Under the pieces are notes generated by a model. The model made no database searches and was not told where the DNA came from. It saw only the letters and a list, made by a program, of their open reading frames with translations. Below are positions 44,479 through 56,600 of a DNA stretch of 64,000 bases, one piece after another (the first letter of the stretch is position 1; each line of letters starts with the position of its first letter). Source of the stretch: Charina bottae (taxonomy: Eukaryota > Chordata > Lepidosauria > Squamata > Charinaidae); assembly GCA_023362775.1 (NCBI GenBank), contig JALMGJ010000004.1, positions 49,470,298 to 49,534,297 on the forward strand, written 5' to 3'. The position numbers were made by a program, and so were the translations under genes.

Positions 44479-44720
44479 CACTAAGAAAATAGAAATCCAG
44501 TTGACATGATTCAAGCCACAGACTGTTGTACTTAAAGTTCAAGGATAAATTGGAGGACATCTATTTTCTATATTTTCTTTGTTTGTTATTTTTTGACTTC
44601 ACTTTTTCTTTCCTTTTTTCTTACTTTGTATTTCTATTTCTTTCTTTGTATTAATTTTAATATGTATTTTAAAATTCAATAAAACTTACGGAAAAAAAAG
44701 AAAAAAAGAAAAATTGTCCC

Positions 44721-45350
44721 TGGAAAACTGGAGGATGCTTTGGTAAATCCTTCCTTTCTTGACTGGATGCAATGCATTTCCCACTGCAAAGCTGTATCCT
44801 GTCCTGCAATTTCGATTTCTCTCCCTTAAAAAAGGAGGAAGGGTTTTTTGCCTTTAAATTTGTCAATCCTTATGCACATTTTCAGGAATATGCGTAAGAT
44901 TGTATTTGTTATGTTGGCCTTTCCTGCTTTGGGTTCTTCCACACCAACACTTCTAACCTCATAATGTATTCCTCCTGAAATATTTCTTTATGGTAATGTA
45001 GCCCATGTCAGGTTGAAGTACTGAAAGTGTCATTTGATCATAGGATTCAACTTGGTATTTTGATGATTTTTCTTTTTAAAAAGACATTTCAGTTCTGATT
45101 AATATGATACATTAACTTTTTATACTGCTATAGCACAAGGACTATAAATGCAATGAAAAATCACACTGCTGAAAAAGCTCATGCATTTGTTTCTTAAAAA
45201 AGGGGAGGTGGCTGCTTTCAACTTTAGTTGGTTTCCTAAGAATATTCCTTAGCCGATTGGGTTGAAATAGAACCCTTTTTGATGGTAGATTGGAAGGGAG
45301 GCAGTAGAGGTGTCTGCAGACTCCTGCTGCTTTAACTAAAATGATCGAAG
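44721..45350. other. No gene seen
   Basis: Unassigned sequence between the L1-like element and a LINE 3' end. Confidence 0.4.
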
Positions 45351-45354
45351 CATC

Positions 45355-45625
45355 ATTGCTTATGGAACATTCTCCCTCGGGAGATCAGAGTGGCCTTTTC
45401 TAAGGCCCCAAAGACCTGGTTCTTTGTCCGGGCATGGGGCCCTGAGTGTGTGCAGGGACCCACATCTTGTGAGTGATTTGGGCTGTTGTTTCTCGGTTGC
45501 CTGTATTTTCAATTTTTATAATGTTTGTTATTGTTTTTATTCTATTTTAATTCTGTTCGCCACCCAGTCACTTATTGAGATGGGTGGCCAGCCATAAATA
45601 AATAAATAAACAAACAAACAAACAA

Positions 45626-45667
<42 letters not shown>

Positions 45668-45668
45668 T
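45355..45668 (+). mobile_element. LINE 3' end (L2/CR1 group) with tail microsatellite
   Basis: Coding remnant WNILPREI and KTWFFVRAWGPE, 3' UTR with CGCCACCCAGTCAC and GAGATGGGTGGCCAG, then (AAAT)n, (AAAC)n, (ATAC)n and (TA)n. Confidence 0.75.
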
Positions 45669-45669
45669 G

Positions 45670-47326
45670 CACTGTCAGCTCTGCCCTTTTGGACAAGCAT
45701 GTGACATCACCTTTGTCCCACTCTCACCCACCTCTCCTGTGGACACTGCTGGGAAAGAGAAAGTTCCATCTAGGCATGAGCTGGGAGTAGCACTGACCCA
45801 GTTGCTCCTTCTTTAGCTGAGACTGGCTGAGCCAAACTCCAAAAAGTAGATGGAATGAAGACAAAGCTTAGTCTAATTAAATGGAGTTATCATTTAAATT
45901 TAATTAAAACCAAAGTAAGTGAATTACATTTAATATGACTATTTCCCATGTGTGTAATGACTCTTAATGTGATAGAAGGGGTTATGTTTCAAGGGGCAAC
46001 TTTTTAATAGATTCTGAAGCCACATCCAAGATGTCCCAGGCTGTACCTATCTCAGGTTTCTAAGGTTTCCAAAGCAAGGCTCTGCCTCTCCCAGCCTGGC
46101 ACAGATCCTATTAGTAGTTCCAGCTGCTACAGATAATGAGTACTGGTTTCTTTACCTTTCATTTACACCTCATTCTACAAGATCAACACTCTTAGCCAAG
46201 CTCATTTTCACCAATCACTAATGCTGATATTTGATTAAATATTTGCACACTTTGAAATTTGCCATCCAAGGAGCAGTTTCTGCTCCATCATAGATAGAGG
46301 CCAATATGATGTTTAGACTGCAAATCTACACAAGCTTGCTTTGAAATAAGAGTACTTCCTCACAGAGAGCTCCTAATGCTACCACTCAAAAGTCATTACC
46401 CAGCTAGCCTGTCTTCTACCTAAAATTCTTTTGTGAGAAAAAGAGAGAAAGAAAAACATCCGAACAGATTTGTAGAGAATTGCATTCTTAACCCAGGAGT
46501 GAAATAACTGTGGTCCCCCAAATGCTGCTGAACTACAACTCCCATAATTCATTACTACCGACACTGTTTGCTGGAGCTATTGCAACATCTGGACATTGAC
46601 AAGTATTTTGTCCGATGTTACTAGATAAATAGGTAGCTCTCAAATTCTTTAGAGCATTTTTTTCTCAAACGTGTATTATATACCACAATGAGTCTGTTTT
46701 TTTGCTATCATTTTTGTTCAGCCTTTTCTCTCCATGCTATCAGCAATCCCGCTTATCTCACTGGTTCTGAAGACAAGCAAGATCTCAGTAATTGTATATT
46801 CTCTACCTTTTGTCCATTCTCTCTGCTCTGTTTTTGACAGAGTGGTTGCCTAAGCTTATGTTGTTAAAATGCATTGCATTAAACTGGATGATGACAGTCA
46901 CAGACTTCAACTATTTCCCTTTTTAAAATTATTCTTCTAATAAGTTTTTAAATTCTCATGTCCTCCACAGGGGAAAAAAAGACTTTTACATTAAAATAGA
47001 AAATAGTCTGCCCATTATTGGCTATATCCTGCTTTATAACACAACTGTTCTCTAATTAATCTCATTTCCTCCTTTTCCAATTTAGGGATTTTTTTTGTAA
47101 TCAAATGCAATTCTCAGAATCCTACTCCATTAAATTCCAATGTGACATACTTCAAGTGTGCATATGGGATTACAGCTATAAATTCTCACCTGGAATTTTA
47201 GTTTAGATTTTTTTTTTCTATTTGAAGATCTCTATCAACTTCAAAAGCTCCATAAACCAATTGGCTGCTTCTTACTGCCTTCTACTTACTCTTGGCAGAA
47301 CTGAAAATAAAATGCAACCCATAGAA
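45670..47326. other. No gene; short repeat near 46495-46560
   Basis: CTGCTGAACTACAACTCCCA at about 46524 is a phrase common in dispersed squamate repeats. The rest is unassigned. Confidence 0.4.
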
Positions 47327-47525
47327 AAATCTAGGTTGTGATGTGCCTGTTCTATGGGTTGGAAGAGAAATGTGTGTATACACACACACACACACACATA
47401 TATAAATACATAAATCTAGGTTGTGATGTGCCTGTTCTATGGGTTGGAAGAGAAATATATATGTATGTATGTGTGTGTGTGTATGTATGTATGTATATTT
47501 ATATATATATGTGTGTATGTATGTA

Positions 47526-47603
<78 letters not shown>

Positions 47604-47670
47604 TACACATACATACATACACACACACATACATACATACACACACATACATACATACATACATACCTGT
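47327..47670. repeat. Complex (TG/CA/TATG)n microsatellite with a 45-bp direct duplication
   Basis: The 45-bp block AAATCTAGGTTGTGATGTGC... occurs identically at 47327-47371 and 47412-47456. It is separated by (CA)n and followed by about 210 bp of TG/TATG/TA/CA/CATA repeats. Confidence 0.9.
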
Positions 47671-47796
47671 CTGGATCTTGATTGTCATCAAAGGTCTTGC
47701 AAAAATCTAATTATGTACATAAAACATACTTTTTGGACCCAAAGCCAGAAAAAGGAAGGAAATGAGGATCTGTAAGTTTTAACACACTGATTTAAA

Positions 47797-48027
47797 AAAA
47801 AGCCTTCAAGTCAGTTTTTGACCCCTGGTGACTGCCTGGACAAGTCCCCATAGTTTTCTGGGCAAAGTTTTTCAGAAGTGGTTTGCCATTGCCTCCTACC
47901 TAGGGCTAAGAGAAAGTGACTGGCCCAAGGTCCCGTAGCTGGCTTTATGCCTAAGGCGGAACTAGAACTTACGGTGTCCAGGTTTCTAGCCTGGTGCCTT
48001 AACCACTACACCAAACTGATTATCATA
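47797..48027 (-). repeat. tRNA-type CORE-like SINE
   Basis: The minus-strand head is TTTGGTGTAGTGGTTAAGGC, then GTTCTAGTTCCGCC. The body is GGGACCTTGGGCCAGTCACT, and the tail GAGGCAATGGCAAACCACTT, GGGACTTGTCCAGGCAGTCA, CAAAAACTGACTTGAAGGC. Confidence 0.75.
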
Positions 48028-48029
48028 AA

Positions 48030-49135
48030 AAAAAAGTTACTCAAAATTTAAGACCCCCCAATAAAGCTAAGGCAGTAAAAAAAAAAATTTCATATACATA
48101 TTAAAAAACTTTATTACGTGATGAACAAGTCTTGGAAAGTGGAGACTGTCCTCTGCAATAGTGAATTATAAGAACTTTCTATATACTCTGTCTTGGAACT
48201 AGGGCGCTAATCTTAAGAGCTTTGCTTCCAACTATAGTTGTCACCTTGTCAGTAATAGAGGTCACAGAGGACAGAGGCCTTCAGTAATTTTCTACCTAGT
48301 GACTATTAGAACAGATGGGAGGTCGAACAACTTAAAAAAGAATCTTTCACACTGATGTCTGAATTGGCTCTTATTAAGCCCATGCTTAGCAGGGACAATA
48401 ATCTACCGTACAGAAACCTAGAAGTAGCATGTGACATTGCTGACATTACTGACGACTCAGCACAAACTCTCTGAAGAAAAATATGACATAAGGATGCAGC
48501 ATAGTTCCAGTGAGGATGGTAGAATATGGCATCCAGAGATGGGAACTTCACTAATACTTGAAGCTGCCACCAATGAATATTTTAAAAGGAATCAAATGAG
48601 GAAGAGGTCGCTTTTAACACACTTCCAAAACCCTGGCAAACTTCAAAGCTCTTTTGTTGGCCTTCAAACCTTAATATTGGAGAAACCTGCATTTTTTCAT
48701 TGGATGAATTTTGCTGATGACTTCTCCCTTAACTAACATTAGGCTTTAAAAAAATGTTGCTGTAATTTGTACTAAACTTGCTTTGATCAAGATGATTGTA
48801 CATAAAATCTCATTGCTGAGTTTTTCCAGTGTACATGTACTGAGCAGTAGGGCAGAAAAAGCCACTGATCTGTTGACTAAAACCACGCCCCTTTTTTTTC
48901 AGCGCATAAGAAAACATTGACAAAAACACAGAGAAGCTCACAAACCTCATAAAGAAGATTATAGCAAGATTACATTTAGTTCACTTCAAATGGTTAAAAA
49001 GAAAAATGCAAATGTTATACAATTAAAAGGGTAGGTGTCAAATTACAGAATTAGTTAGGAAGAAGAGAACAAAGAGAAATATTATAATGGACAAGGTAAA
49101 CTTCTCATTCCTAGAATAAATCTCATTTTCAGAAA
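48030..49135. other. No gene seen
   Basis: AT-rich unassigned sequence. Confidence 0.4.
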
Positions 49136-49136
49136 A

Positions 49137-49222
49137 TATGTGTGTGTGCATTATATATATATGTGTGTGTGCATATATACAGTATATATGTGTGTGTGTA
49201 TACACACACACACACACACACA
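49137..49222. repeat. (TG)n/(CA)n microsatellite
   Basis: Interrupted TG, TA and CA dinucleotide runs. Confidence 0.9.
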
Positions 49223-49224
49223 CC

Positions 49225-50507
49225 ACTTAAAAATACTTTGTTTATTGCTGTGATATAAAATGTTAATATGTGCATATGGAGAAAATGCTAATGAAAATAA
49301 AATTTGCTTTTCAACAGTGGTTTGCTACATTCATAAGCGTAATTTCTATAGTGGAAATAAAGAGTGAAATCCTGCTTGTACAACATAATCTTCTGGGCTT
49401 ATACACAAATTATGTTCACTAGTCCCATGCTAGTCATAGAAATGAACAGGTATACGAATGAATTTAAAAAAACATTGTGAATTTTTTGCAATAAAGTAAG
49501 AATTTATTCAAACAGTTAATAATTTAAAATTGATGCTGTAATACATACTATAAGTAGAATTAATATCAATACTATTCTTAAATTATGCTGACAAGAGATG
49601 TGCCACTAGAAAATCATACCCAATGGGTTCCAACTGCATAGAAAGCATTTTGGGTAAAAATGCAATTTGGGAAATTTTGATTAAATCAGCAAATTAATTC
49701 CTTTGGGACAATGTTGTAAATAGAACTGTATGGTGCAATTTGCTTTATACATATTTAAAAATCGCTGTGATCTATTTTCTAGCTGACTATTGCATAAGCA
49801 AAAATGCCAATACGTTTAATTGCAATTTTTCTTTTCTTTCTACAATGAATTTTATATGACAGAAGGATAAATAAAGCTTTTGAAAGTCAAAATGTTAAAA
49901 TTTATGCAGGCTATCTGAAAAACTAGCTCTACTAATGGCAAAGCACATATGCAAAACAATGAAAAGACATGCAATTAAGTTGCTTTGTCTCCCATGGTTT
50001 CATTGTAATTACAGTTCATGCTTGAGAATGCACTAGGTTAAGAAAAAAATTAAAACCAAAATGAGTAAACCAATTAATGGACACATTAATAAGATTTCTT
50101 ATGAAACAGCACAAGTATTTCATTTTCTGTAAATCGCACATATTTTATGACTACATATGAATACATAAATTTAATCAGTGCCCCAAACTCATATTTTTAG
50201 CATTTTAGCATCCACATGAAAGAATGAAGACAAAAAGAAAAGAACTAAACTTTTGATTTCTCTTAATCTTTTCTAAGCAGCAGCTTATCTTCTATGTCAA
50301 GTACATCTCCACTGCATTTGAAACCGTCTACAAATTCAGTCCAGCACACCAATATATAAAACACTTGTTTGTTAACAACAGATGAAAACCCTGTAGTATT
50401 CTTTTAAGATAAACAGAAATGGTGGCATCATCCCTTTGGACTCTGTGGAGGGCTTGGAGTTTTGCGTTGACAAGCCATCAAACTTTTTTATTTTCATCAT
50501 ACATAAT
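49225..50507. other. 3' flank and possible 3' UTR of PNPLA4
   Basis: No element recognised. Being immediately downstream of the PNPLA4 stop (minus strand), its right part probably includes the 3' UTR. Confidence 0.45.
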
Positions 50508-50639
50508 CTATTCAAACCAATTTTCCTTCAATAAAAAATGTATGGCATCATCATATCCATCTTGATGTAGTGATTCCATTTTCTCCTGGCTTGGTGGAAA
50601 TAGAGCCTGATGAAGTCTTACAAAGTTGTTGATGGATAA
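50508..50639 (-). CDS. PNPLA4: PNPLA4 terminal coding exon
   Basis: The acceptor is GGATGCAG before 50639. The exon encodes 43 residues from LSINNFVRL through ALFPPSQEKMES to LLKENWFE, then TAG. An AATAAA lies only about 16 nt past the stop (minus, 50492-50487), so the true polyadenylation site may be farther left. Confidence 0.95.
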   Translation of the reverse strand, partial: LSINNFVRLHQALFPPSQEKMESLHQDGYDDAIHFLLKENWFE

Positions 50640-53600
50640 CTGCATCCAAGAGGGGGAAAAGGCAAGGTATTTTTTTACTAAATTCATCACATTTTGACAT
50701 AATGTAACATTTCATATAGACTATATTCTTACATACCTAAGCCATAAAGCGCTTGATCTTTGTTAATCTATTTGGTGAACCTGGCCTCTATGGTATAAAA
50801 ACCACGGCTTATGGCTTAGAACAGGGGTGGGGAACCTTTTTTCTGCCAAGGGCCATTTGGATATTTATAACATCATTCACGGACCAGGGGGGTGGGGTTT
50901 GCGGGCAGGAGCCAATCACAAGCACCAGGGGGCGGGTTTGCGGGCGGGAGCCAATCACGCAGAAGGGGGCAGGGTTTGGGGGCGGGAGCTCCTAAATTTA
51001 TTGAATTTCGAGTCCCGCCTGCGGTTGCCTTGGCAGGGCCAAACCAAATGATTTCGCGGGCCTTATACGGCCCGCGGGCCAGACGTTCTGCACCCCTGGC
51101 TTAGAATATTTGAAGCTAGCCAATTAGGGTTTATATAATAAATCATGGTGAATCATGTTTATTGTGAGAACCTAGGAACTGCAAGGTTTCACGAAATGTA
51201 TCCAACATACAACACTTAAGTATAATTAAATTAATTAGAACATTAATTAAATTAAAATGGGAAGCAAATTGGTTATTCCGATTCTAATTATTTTCCCCGT
51301 CCTCGAAGATTGAAACTGAAAAGAGGCAGTTCTGCAAGGGGGCAGAACTCTAAAATGTTTAAAAACAGCCAATCAGACCTTTTGTCCCATTTTGAAACAT
51401 TTGAAGCATATTTTAAAACATTCGCTGGTACGTTAAGCACATTAATTTCACACCTATTTTTACTTGATGTACTGCCAAAGGAAAATTGCACTACAATTAT
51501 CCAGTAGTTTAGTGCCACATTTTAGTGATTTGATCTTGGAGCATCACGATCAAATCTATGAACCTGGCCTTGATGCCCCCCACCCCAAAGATAAGGGGCC
51601 AGTAGTAGTTTGTTTAATGTCTTACCTAATTAAAAATAGCAGTGATAATTAAGAGTGTAAGACCAAATTACTAAGATTTAATCACTAATAAGTTTGAGTG
51701 ATGAAAACATATATTTTTGATATCCTGAATATTATCAGCCTTCCCAAGTAGACCAGACAGGAAACACAACGAGATGAGCTAATTCTACTTTATTATAAGG
51801 CTACATTAACAGAAACTTGCAAGTCTACAAGTACAAATCTCCCGCCATCTCTTTTTCCAGCCTGATAAGTTAGGGAGGTTCCTTTCTGTTTCTTTCTCTG
51901 CCCATTATGCAGCTGCAAGCTCCCCCCACTCCCTTTATCTGATTGTTCTCTAGGCAGCAGCTCTTCCCCCCGTCTCCCAAGGTCATTCCCACATACTATT
52001 ACAAATATGTACAGAACATTTTAGATATGTTAGTTTGTTTACCATGAAGCCATCTTTTATGCCAAAGTCTTATTTCATCAATTTTGGTCAATAATAAAGT
52101 GTCAATTATGCTTCTTTTCCCTGCATCATGGCTAATAATATAAATACTTCAAAGATTATATTTGTCTATTGTTTGCCCATGTTGTTTTTAAAGATACTTG
52201 AGAAGTCAGTGTATGACAATCCATCCCTTCTGGACTATCAAATGGATTCAAACAAAGCTATTTACTGAGCTACTTATTGCATTTTGCAGTAAATTCTTTA
52301 ACATTTTTGTAGAATATATACATTTAAATATGTAGGCATTTAAATATTATTTGGGGAAGATTAAAAAAAGTCATTACAAGAAAAGGAACAGAATCCAACA
52401 ATAAGCAAAAACATACAAGAGTGATATAGACTGGAAATACAGTAGATCTTGCTACCTCTATCCATCATGGCAAATTAAATGGTGGCACAAATCCAGTTCA
52501 GATCTAAAGCATCAAATGTTTTAAACTTTTAAATGAGGTGTGATTTGCATGTAATATTTGGTGTCCTCTGATGTGCATTCCTTTTAAATGCTTGTTTGCC
52601 TTGAAAGTTTGAAGTTTTTTTTTTCATGCTCTTATAACTACTTATTTATTTCATATCCCACATTCTGTAATTCATTCCATCTCATTTTGTTGACCCAATT
52701 CAATGAAGTAGGTTAGTCCCAGAGATGGTAAATGCACCAGGATCAACCAGTGGATTTACACCTTTATAGGGATTAAACCAGATGTTCTTTTAGAACTTGT
52801 TAAACAATAATCACTACAAAACACTGAATCTCATATTTAAAGCTACTGTGTAATACTAGAATACAACCTATTTGTTTGGCCAGACACTTTAAACGGCTTA
52901 TTAAGCTGTTCATTGTGACCTACCTACAGTATATTGTGCATTTCACATCTTTTACCAGTATAGTTGGATTTTTTTTAAAAAAAATGGTTTATCCAACTTG
53001 CACCTTCCAAATGTGTTAGGCTACATTTGGATACCATGCTGGCTGGCCATTCTGAGAAAAGTAGAAAATTTCATCTGAATGATACCAAATTGAGGAATTT
53101 ATTGTACATACTAGGATTTTAAAATTATTCATGCTATTCTTATAATGACTCATATAATCCTATATTTTTCAATAATTAAATGTTAAAAAACCTAACTCTA
53201 AACAAGCCTTGAGAAATAGGATGAGGCGGACTTCTGGAAGAAGAATGTGGACTGAAGATGGCTCAGCAAAAAGCAGAGCCGACAATCATGGCAAAGAATG
53301 AAGAGCCGACAAGTAGACTGGCTCTTTGAACCTCACCGGACAAAGGAGAAGACAAGAGATCGCCCACAAGTGCGCCAGACAGTTCTCCTTGCGAGGAGAC
53401 CTCAAGACAGCGGTCTCTGGTGGGTTTTGAGCACTGGGAGACAAGGGAATAATCATCTTGCTCAAACCATGGTCAGCGCCTTTGAAAGGACACTAAGTTT
53501 GCATACTTCCTTTTCTAATCACTTTTGGAAATTGATTGTTAACTACTTTTCAGCTATTAAAAACCCTTGGATAGACAAGTTTGAAAACACCAGGTGAGTC

Positions 53601-56600
53601 TGCCTTCAATGCTTAATGAAAGTTTTAACTACAAGCTTAAGAACTTTAAAAAAATTGAAATAAACAGCAAATGGTTGATTAAAACATTGATTTTAGAAAG
53701 GTACAAACAGACTAAGGGTCCAGATAAATTTGAAGTAAGATTTTGGAATTAATTATAAAGGATATTTCCTGTGGGAAACATAATATTTTAAATGCTGGAC
53801 ATTAGAGGGAACTAAACATTTCAGTTAAAAGAGAAGAACACATAAACTTCACTAACAGGTACAGAATGGCACAATATACTCTACCACTGGAAATATTGAA
53901 GGATACTTTTGAAAAATGGAGTCAACAGTTAATATTAACAATGTCAACAGCAATATCTGCCTCTCTGGATAGGTTCCCCTGTGCAAGCACCGAGTCATGT
54001 GACCCCTGGGGAGACGCCGCTTTCACAACATTTTCCTGGCAGACTATAGAGCAAGGTGGTTTGCCATTGCCTTCCCCAGTTGTAATTACCTTTCCTGCAG
54101 CAAGCTGGGTACTCATTTTACTGACCTCGGAAGGATGGAAGGCTGAGTCGACCTGAGCCGGCTACCCGAGAACCAGCTTCCGCTGGGATCGAACTCAAGT
54201 CGTGTGGAGAGTTTCGGTTGCAATACTGCCACCTACCACTCTGTGCCACACGAGGCTCTTTTTCTTCTTCTTCAATTAATTTTAATTAATTAATTAATTT
54301 CTTTTTCCTTCTCTGGATAGACTGTGTCTAAAAGATGTTATGGAAGAGGAACAAGTTTTACCAGAGAAGGCAGAGTTGAAAGTGGAATTACAAATGACAG
54401 GATGCAAGAATGACATGGAAAAATATGTTACACCGGACATACAAAAGAAACCAGATGATGTTTTAATAATTAAAAGGGATATACAAACAAAAAACAAAGA
54501 GAGTGACTTGGATAATTTTTCTATATTGGACTTACAAAAGAGACTTGTTAAAGCTCTGAAGAATCTCACGAGAAGGGACAGAGGAGAAATGAAAATAAAT
54601 CAAGTTCTACAACATTATTTGAATGGATTAAAGATTACGATTGTTAGAAGTAAAAGAAAGAAATATAAACTTGGTTTATTTGATCAAGGTTAAAATAGAT
54701 ATGTTGTCATACCCTTAATGGACTTTTGACGACATCAGGAAATGACAAGGTTTTATGGATTTGTTTACAGATAAGAGATGGGATATGGGAAGAAGAGACC
54801 ATTTGTTGTAATTTAAGAGGAGGTGAAAAGTTACTAAAATTGTTTATACTTGTGATGAAAATTGGGAGTCATTTCTTTATATATTTCTTTTCTTTTTCTT
54901 TACTATATTCTTTCTTTCTTTTCTTTTTTCTTTCTATTCTTTACATCTTTTCTTTTTTCCCCTTTGCATGTTTTCCTATTTTTCTTTCTTTTAGTTTGCA
55001 TTAGTTTTTACTGTTGTAATTATAATCTTTAATAAAATTACTTGAAAAAAATAGAAATATGATGAGGCAATGACATTGTTTTGGTATTAATTTCAAATAA
55101 TTCACAAACTTTTAAACATTTAAAAAATATTTCCTATTTATTCTGAAAGTGTACCTTTCCCAGTCCTGAAGCTAAAGGCAATAAAAAAAATATCAAGCAT
55201 TCTGAACCAAATATTTATTTTATTGTTTCCTTAATGAGTTAGCTTCTGCCTTGTATCCCTCTCATGTCTTTAGCTAGGTGACCAAATTTAATTATCCTAG
55301 CTTCACATTATAACAATAGGAAGCTGGATACAATGTGTAATAAATCTGCATGCCCAGAAATAAAGACATTACAAGGTTATCATATCCAACTTTTAGCACA
55401 AATGCTTCCGAAACAACAAAGAATAATTCTGAATCTGGTGAGTAGATCCTTTTCCTTGCATAACTCACCATGATGTCTTGCTTTGCAACTTTGGCATAAA
55501 TATCCACTCGTCCTTTGTTTTGTGGGCAGATGTCTAGTCGTCCACAAAAAGGAGAAATAGTCACAGTTCGGCCTTTTGGCAAGATAGGGAGGCCATTGGT
55601 TAAGCCACCATCGATCCATTTCTAGTGGAAAGAGTTATGTTCTGTCAGTAATTAACTGCTTCATTATTCTATTTGCATATCTGTGTAAAATCTCCTATGA
55701 CAAAACTCAGGGACATCAACTACTCATCTGTATTCATCCTCTTATTTATATCATCTGTTTGTCACCCAAAAAATCTCACGGCTTCAACATCTAACCTAAT
55801 TTCTAGATGTCCATGTTTCTTCCCTATCCTTTATAGTCCTTGCCTGATGAAAACATGCAAGCCTGCACACACGGTTGAACTATTTTAGTTTATCCTATCA
55901 AAGGTTTTGTTCAGATACTGATTTTGGATTTTTTTCCTCTATAGGCAAGAAGGTTGTGACTGTTTTTTAAATAGAACAGGTACAGTAGATACCCTATCTG
56001 TTCATGTGTCTTAAATGTTTTTCAGGCTCATAATACTCTAAATGTTTACTAATGCCAATAGAATTAGGTGAGAGGTGCGTATGATTCACTAGTACCATCA
56101 AGAATGACAGAGAATTTATGTGCTAGACAACAAAAATTCAATCCATGGCCAATATAATGGTTCAATAAAGGGAACTGACACCAAGGTGAACATAAAATAG
56201 AACCGAGAAGCAACTCGGAGCCAATTTCCACAGACAGACCCATCGATACTACAATTATTACTATTTTGGCTTCAAGAATTAATGTAAATATTTAATAGAC
56301 CACCATATAAATAAAATATGGCATTCTGCTTGGCATACATTTCAAGTTCATTGAGTACTGAAGAATAGTAGAATATCCTACAATGAAAGCCAAGATAAAA
56401 AGAATTACATAAAATGGCTTGAAAACTTTCAATTGCTCCTTTTCTTGGATATATGCAGCTTTTCAACATCTAGGTGATCAGGCCAACATTTCCAGAAGGG
56501 AATAAGAAAACCTGTCCAGCAGTTTAAAATATTAAAGGCTACAGGATAGGAAACGGCTACTTGAGGGCAAACCCTTAATTTCTGTGGCAAAAAGGCAGGG

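Larger units (their letters stand above)
43016..44536. mobile_element. Penelope-like element, 727-bp perfect-length palindrome with TSD
   Basis: The insertion is bracketed by TGTTGTACTTAAA at 43016-43028 and 44524-44536 (9-13 bp TSD, since TGTT could belong to the element end). A 33-nt one-sided tail (43029-43061) precedes left arm 43062-43788, a 12-nt spacer, and right arm 43801-44527. The arms are inverted copies with no length difference and identical encoded proteins. Coding 3' ends and hammerhead-like cores (minus 43146-43111, plus 44443-44478) face outward. It lies inside the L1-like element at 40648-44707. Confidence 0.88.
40635..44720 (+). mobile_element. Non-autonomous L1-like element (~2.55 kb net) with 13-bp TSD, split by a PLE
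   Basis: GAAAAATTGTCCC occurs at 40635-40647 and 44708-44720. The element 40648-44707 has a GC-richer leader, an ORF at 41538, an AT-rich region with internal repeats, and a 3' end CAATAAAACTTACGG then A-rich. No endonuclease or RT is present. The PLE insertion 43029-44523 accounts for about 1.5 kb. The leader and 3' end resemble L1-like elements elsewhere in the window. Confidence 0.7.
53212..55067 (+). mobile_element. Non-autonomous L1-like retroposon, copy B, with internal SINE
   Basis: The element 53227-55052 is bracketed by AGAAATAGGATGAGG and AGAAATATGATGAGG (14 of 15 identical). Without the inserted SINE block it is about 1.48 kb, matching copy A at 6499-7986. Parts in order: leader with GCGGTCTCTGGTGGG, GGACATTAGAGGGAAC, ORF 54340-54693, T-rich 3' UTR, CTTTAATAAAATTACTTG and A-run. 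It lies in a PNPLA4 intron, opposite to the gene. Confidence 0.75.

Noticed and set aside
47282..47775. Several overlapping frames of Tyr/Val/Cys/His/Thr repeats
   Set aside because: Dinucleotide and tetranucleotide microsatellite translation.
53866..54156. 96-codon plus-strand frame
   Set aside because: Runs through the reverse strand of an inserted SINE.
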